64,000 nucleotides of DNA from Choristoneura fumiferana (Eukaryota > Arthropoda > Insecta > Lepidoptera > Tortricidae): NCBI RefSeq assembly GCF_025370935.1, contig NC_133472.1:27452401-27516400 (forward strand). The letters are read 5' to 3'. Position 1 is the first letter of the stretch. Each line of letters starts with the position of its first letter. Made by a program: the position numbers and the translations under genes. Of this stretch, positions 38,501 to 44,500 are shown piece after piece. Below the pieces are notes generated by a model. That model searched no databases. It worked only from the letters and a program-made list of their open reading frames with translations, and was not told the DNA's origin.

Positions 38501-41500
38501 GCTAATCTAGAATCAATATGAGACTATCAGCCAGTTAAAAAATAAATCTCCGAGTGTTCGTTTTAGTTCGTGTGAATTTTAATTTAAATATTTGAAATGT
38601 CATGTACTCGTAATATTTGACAACACAAAAAATACAGGAAGCAGAAGTTATTTATGCGGACTAATTGTGACTAGCTACGACCTTTTTTATGTGCGAAAAT
38701 GATTACTTCGTTGTTATATATGTGTATTTGTGGTATATTTTTAATGCCCCCCTATATTTTCCTATATTTAAAATATACTCCAATATTACAATTTCACGTT
38801 CCTGCTGTTACAATGTCTGATATCTGACAATATGCTTTTGTGAAACTTTTGCTCTGATTTAAATTATAAACTGAAAATAATTTAAATACCGCTCCGTGTA
38901 ACTTGTTTCCATTTAAATTTTTATTGTATCAATAATGGTTCAATCCAGTAAAATCGTACAATTGTTTCATAGCTAATATTACTATTAAACATTGTTATTA
39001 ACAATATTGGGAGGGTGCGAAGTACTAGGTGGGGGTAATGAAATATATCGCAGCGCTTATAGCGGCCAAAAGAAGACATAATCTAGGCTCTGTCATCTGT
39101 CATACTCATATATGAATCTGTCATTAACAAAGCAATTTGTATAGACTTTAACTACCTCATTTTAGTAATAGATGTTTGTGTTATGATGCGAGCTTGAATT
39201 ATTGAACACTGTCCCTGCTTTGTTCTTAATTCCTCTACATCTCGGACATGTTCAGCAACAATTTTCCTTATGAAAAGGTTTGTGGTTGAAATTTTATATT
39301 GAGTGATACTCACAAAACCGGTTTTCAAAATTATACTCATTTTGATCTGAAAACGATATTTTATTTATTACTAGCGATATAAGAACAATTATACAATTTA
39401 TTATTATTCAAAGAAGTAAAAGTACCTACAACTAAACATCAAGTAAACAAACCCTGACATAACGAAAATAAAACACACTTTTTGAATAAATTTTACTTAC
39501 CTCTTTTAACTTTAATGACCAAAAAATGAATTCACAACCTTTTGTCCACCCAAATCACGGTATCGTAGTTATTTATTTATTTATCATATGGCGATTACAC
39601 ACTGGTTAATACATTTTTCAAAAAATTATCTCATGTAATTGATATTATAACTTAAATTAAAAATTACAATTTCGCGGAAGATACAACTTCGCATCACTTG
39701 TTAGGTGTTCAAAGTCCTCAGCCGGTCCGTCGTATTTAGTGATGGGGCACTCGAATACAATGTGGTGTATGGTTTTTTTCGGATCCCCACACTCGCACGC
39801 TGCCGACTCACACCATCCCCACTTGTGCCAGAGGTATGCGCAGTTACCGAATTTGTTTCTGGGGCGATTTAGTCTGCACCATGTCTGTCGGCTTTCACTA
39901 AACCCTTTGGGCCTCTCCCGGGTGTCAAGTTGAAAAATGAAACTGCTTGCACCATCCCGATGTGATAACCATTCCTTCATCCAAGCATTGTTGTCCCTCC
40001 ATGTGGTGTCGCGCGTGTGGAAGGATTTAGCCGGCGGGTTCCGGGATTTGAGTCGACTGCTGCATAGTCTATTCAGGTCCACGTGGATAGGAAGCAGACC
40101 ATTTTCTGAGATTTTTGTAAGCTCGCGCGCCAGGCATTTCTGCCTGCGTATGTCTGGCGGTGCAATGTTGCTGAGAGCCGGGAGTCAGTACGTAGGTGTA
40201 GGCAAGATGCAGCCGGAGATAGTTCTCATGGTGTGATTGAGTTCAACGTCCACTCTTGCCACGTGTGCGCTGTTCATCCATACGGGTGCACAGTATTCTG
40301 CCGTTGAGTAGACGAGGGCCATAGCAGTAGTCTTTAGACAAGTGGCGCTGGCACCCCAGGATGTTCCAGTTAACTTCTGGACTATGTTGTTCGTAGTCTT
40401 TAGTTTGCCCGATAGCTTGTCAAGGTGGTTCTTATACGTCAAGCTTCTATCGAGAGTCACACCTAAGTATTTTGGGCAGAAGTTATGACGTAGGGTCGCG
40501 CCTCTAAACCTCACCTTCAGTTGCTTATTTGCCAGTCTGTTTGAAAGGTGGAAACAGCAGACCTCTGTTTTATTAGCATTAGGGCATAGCCGCCAGCGCT
40601 GGAAATACTCGTCCATTGCCTCCAGATCCCTCTCTCTTAGGTATCGCAGTAATTTTGTAGTATAAATTAATACGTTATAGGTTTGATTTTTGTCACAATG
40701 TCGCGATGAAATTTCAAAACGTCAGAGCATCAGAGCCAAAAAAGTTGCGGACGCTAGGTGGCGCTGATGTCGTGCACAGAGCCAATAGCGCTGACGCCAT
40801 ATTGTTAAAAAAAGATCTAGAAAAAGCAAATTAAAACAGTGCTTTTCACGATCACTGAACACTTTATCACGAAACAAACAATAAGAATCCAATGACTGCG
40901 TTGTTCCCGCCGTGTGACACCCTTTACCGGCCCGGATAATACTGACATGGAAATACCGACCCGATTTTTCTTGTACACGCCGCCATGCCGGGAATGAAAT
41001 TCAGACATTATATTCTAAAAAGTCGTATCGTATTATGAAACACATATATTAATACGACCTGTTTTCGCAATGTGTTACATTGTTGTCGTGTTTTGCGAGC
41101 CATCTGCTTTTGCGAGTCAGCTGTTAAATTTACATTAGGCAGTTTTGGGCACTGGATTTAGGTTATCTATGGCCACATTTTCGAGCAGTTTCGTGAAAAT
41201 GTATTTAGCGGAGAGTTTAAGTCTCATATCTTGCTACTGTAGGCCTGTACTTGAATAAACCATGTATTGTAATCAGTAATCATTTACCAATGCGTTTATA
41301 AGACGACAAACATTATCCATAGCTTTCCTGTGACTTATTTATGACATATAGCATTATAAGATGCAATTCTCACGAGCAATTTGCTTGTTGGATATATATA
41401 TTGATGCCTGCGTATATATGTAAAAGTATATGAGTTGAAGTAGGCGCAAACAAACAAGCGAACCAAGCTAGTGCATGTGATAAGTTTAAATAGAATAAAA

Positions 41501-44500
41501 AATAGTACAATAATAAAGTAAACAAACAAACTTACAAATTGATGCAGTCAGCAGCAAAAGCTTAAAAGCGATTGCGGTGCAGTCTGAAGTGTAGATTTTT
41601 GAGCTCCTACACCGGTTGTCCACAACTGCTGCTGCATGTACAGTGAAGTATCAATAGTAGATTGATAACCAAGGGTGGAAAGTGACCCATTTCACCTGAG
41701 TTATTTCTGGCGCTCGAACGAAGTGAGAGCGCCAATAGTTCGAGGGGAAATGGGTAATTTCACCCGAGTTAGACACTACTTTTCATTTCGACTGTGAGAA
41801 AAGTAAAATAGTACAAAAAAATGAAAATATCATTAAATTGAATTTCAGTATTCAGTAAATTGAATTTACTGTTACCCAACCTCCAACGGTACCTTTTCAA
41901 CCTGGCCACTTGCCTCGGCCTAGTATAAAAAAAAATCGAGTTGGTCACGACCAAGGAGCTTATATACCTACAAAACTGGAGGTTGAACACCGAACGAAGA
42001 AGGTTGACCTTTATTACTTATTGATATATTCCATCTCTTTCTTTCACATTTCACGAATGACATCCATCTCTTTCTTAACCTAACTAAAGAAAGAAATGGA
42101 ATATGTTCGTGAAGTAATAAAGATCAAATTTCTTGTTTTGTGTATAAGCTTCTTGGTCACGACGACGTGCATCTAGATGGCCATGCCGAAACGTAAAAAA
42201 AAAATGTCATTGACGTAACTCAACTATCTTCGACTCCGTGGCTAATCGAAAAATTAAAAAAAAAAAAATACTTTCCACCCTAGAGATGAAAACGCAATTT
42301 TCCACCCGACTATCTACCCATGAAAATTAACTTTCCGAACAGGAGAGATGTAAAAACATATGCATCCTTAGACACTTGAGCAATTTATTTTCCACATACT
42401 AATGGATGCATATCTTCACTACTTTGAAAAAAGCTGGTGTCTCTAAATCGATGATCATTCCGAGTGAACTTAATGAACATTGTTTTAAGGGTCAAATTTG
42501 TTGACGTATTGATTTGAGATACGACATTATTTCAAAGCAGTGACGATGTCTATTTTATTTTTAAAGCCATGTCTCCATTACAAGGGGCAAACCATCGAGC
42601 ATTGGCTCGTGCTACTGACTCTTGTCTGCCTCGAGTGACAGCGCGAATTTTTGAGCTGCCGCGCGTTATGGAGACGCGGCTGCATAATCTATTAATCAAT
42701 TTTATTTTATTTATTTTATTTTATTAGGTAGTAAAATTCAAGCGACTGTTCTCGCTTAATCCACTTAACGTAGGTTTTGTGTTGAATCTTTGTTTTTCTG
42801 TTTTTCTTTTTACATTGTTATGTTTGGAGCCAAATTACATTCGCCAGTACTTTTTTTTATTACAATTTAATTGAATAAATATTTGACTCCACTCATTATT
42901 TCACTAGCACATTCTTTCTTTTTGCATGATTTCTTTTATAACGCTTTCATGTATTTCTTCTGTTGTAGGTATGATATACAAGGGAATGCATTTCATTTAT
43001 AGACTGTGATAGCGGGTCCATTGAACAACACGAAAGACTGCATAGAAAGTGATTTGATTTACCTACCCGCCAAAGACTATTTAAGTTAAATCTATCAATT
43101 GTAAATAGCGTAGTAGAAATATTGAAGCTAAAGTGAATAACAGACAACTCTAATATTGGTGTGGGACAGCAGGGTGAGCATGCATGTGTCGCTTGTGACG
43201 TAGTTTGTCGCTTACGGCAGTGTCGTCGGTCTGACAGAAAGATCATGTGTGCATCGGTAACAGGGCCTATCGAAGCGGGCGTGGGGGCTGAAGCTGCGAC
43301 GCGGTGGCGCGGGCGGCGAGCCTGGCGCCGAGGGCGTGGTGACCGAGCTGCGAGCGCCTGAGCTGACCGAGTCCGCCGGCGACGTGGTGGTGTCGCCCGG
43401 CGCGTCCGCCACGCTGGCCTGTCGCGCCGCCGCCACGCGCGCCACCGCCTCTTGGCGCAAGACCGCGCCCGACACCCGCGCTCTCCGCCACGGGGGACGG
43501 TTTGCGATCGCTTTCGCGCCGGATGGCCTCGCTACCCTCACTATTCATGCGTGCCGCGCCTCTGACGCGGGCGTTTACTGCTGCCTCGTCAGCAACGAGT
43601 TAGGTGGAGTCCAGAGTTCGGCGCGGCTGACTGTGGGGTCGGGCGGCGTGCCGGGCGTTCCGGCGGTGCGCGCGCACCCGGGCGGCGGCCTGGTGGTGCA
43701 GTGGGACGAGGCGGCGCCCGCGCACCTGGAGTATTGCCGCGTGGGCGAAGGCGAGTGGCGGCGCGCGACGGAGACGCCCGCCGCCGTGCACACGGTAGCG
43801 CTGGAGGAGCTGCCGGCGGGCCAGTACAGCTTCCGGCTCGTGTGCGCGCGCAGCGGCGCGGCCGGCGGCGTGTCGGCGCCCGCCAGCTGCGGCGGCGGCG
43901 GCGGCTGGCAGCGCGAGCAGTTCGCGCGCCGCTACGCCGTCGAGGAGGAGATCGGCCGCGGCCGCACGGCGCGCGTGCTGGCTGCCCGAGACACCGGAAC
44001 TGGCCAACGTGTCGCATTGAAACAGGTACATACATATTTAAATACTAGCGCCCCGCCCCGGCTCCACACGGGTACAATTTTCAAAATAATCCTCCTTTAG
44101 ACAGTCGAGTAAAGACACAGTCTCAAAGACACTTCTTCCTATCCCTATCTTTAATTTTTCCTTTCCTGTTTAGGTTAGCTCGAAAAGATCCCGTTTAGGG
44201 ATAAGTTCGCCTTTGTACTCTTTTGTTTTGTTGTTTTCTTTTTGTATTATTTTTGTGTTTTATGTACAATAAAGTATTTACATATATACGTACATACACT
44301 TCACGCTCAATTTTCAGCTCCTTTTTTCAAAAACTATACCCGCGCGACGCCGGGACGTGTCGATGTATAGTAAATTGTATCTCAAGCAATGTTCATTAGA
44401 TTGATATTTTTAAATTCGTAATATCTTTCGAATGGAATAATTCAAAAGTAATCTACAGGTATTGATACCGACTTGAATATAAAATGATTTATTTGGATTA

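Larger units (their letters stand above)
36531..43263 (+). other. 6.7-kb trio intron with LINE insertion
   Basis: Contains repeat tails at 36597-36897 (ending in a GAT microsatellite), a 5'-truncated LINE with target duplication (39559-40650), an inverted copy of a repeat also found at 10629-11310 (40830-41215), and repeats near 41690-41800. I looked here for the second SH3 domain and saw no GC-rich open exon with SH3 features. Confidence 0.55.

Noticed and set aside
43589..44035. Long open frames on the - strand opposite the Ig-FN3 exon
   Set aside because: Arg/Pro/Ala-rich shadows caused by the extreme GC content of exon 13; the + strand frame has clear domain motifs.
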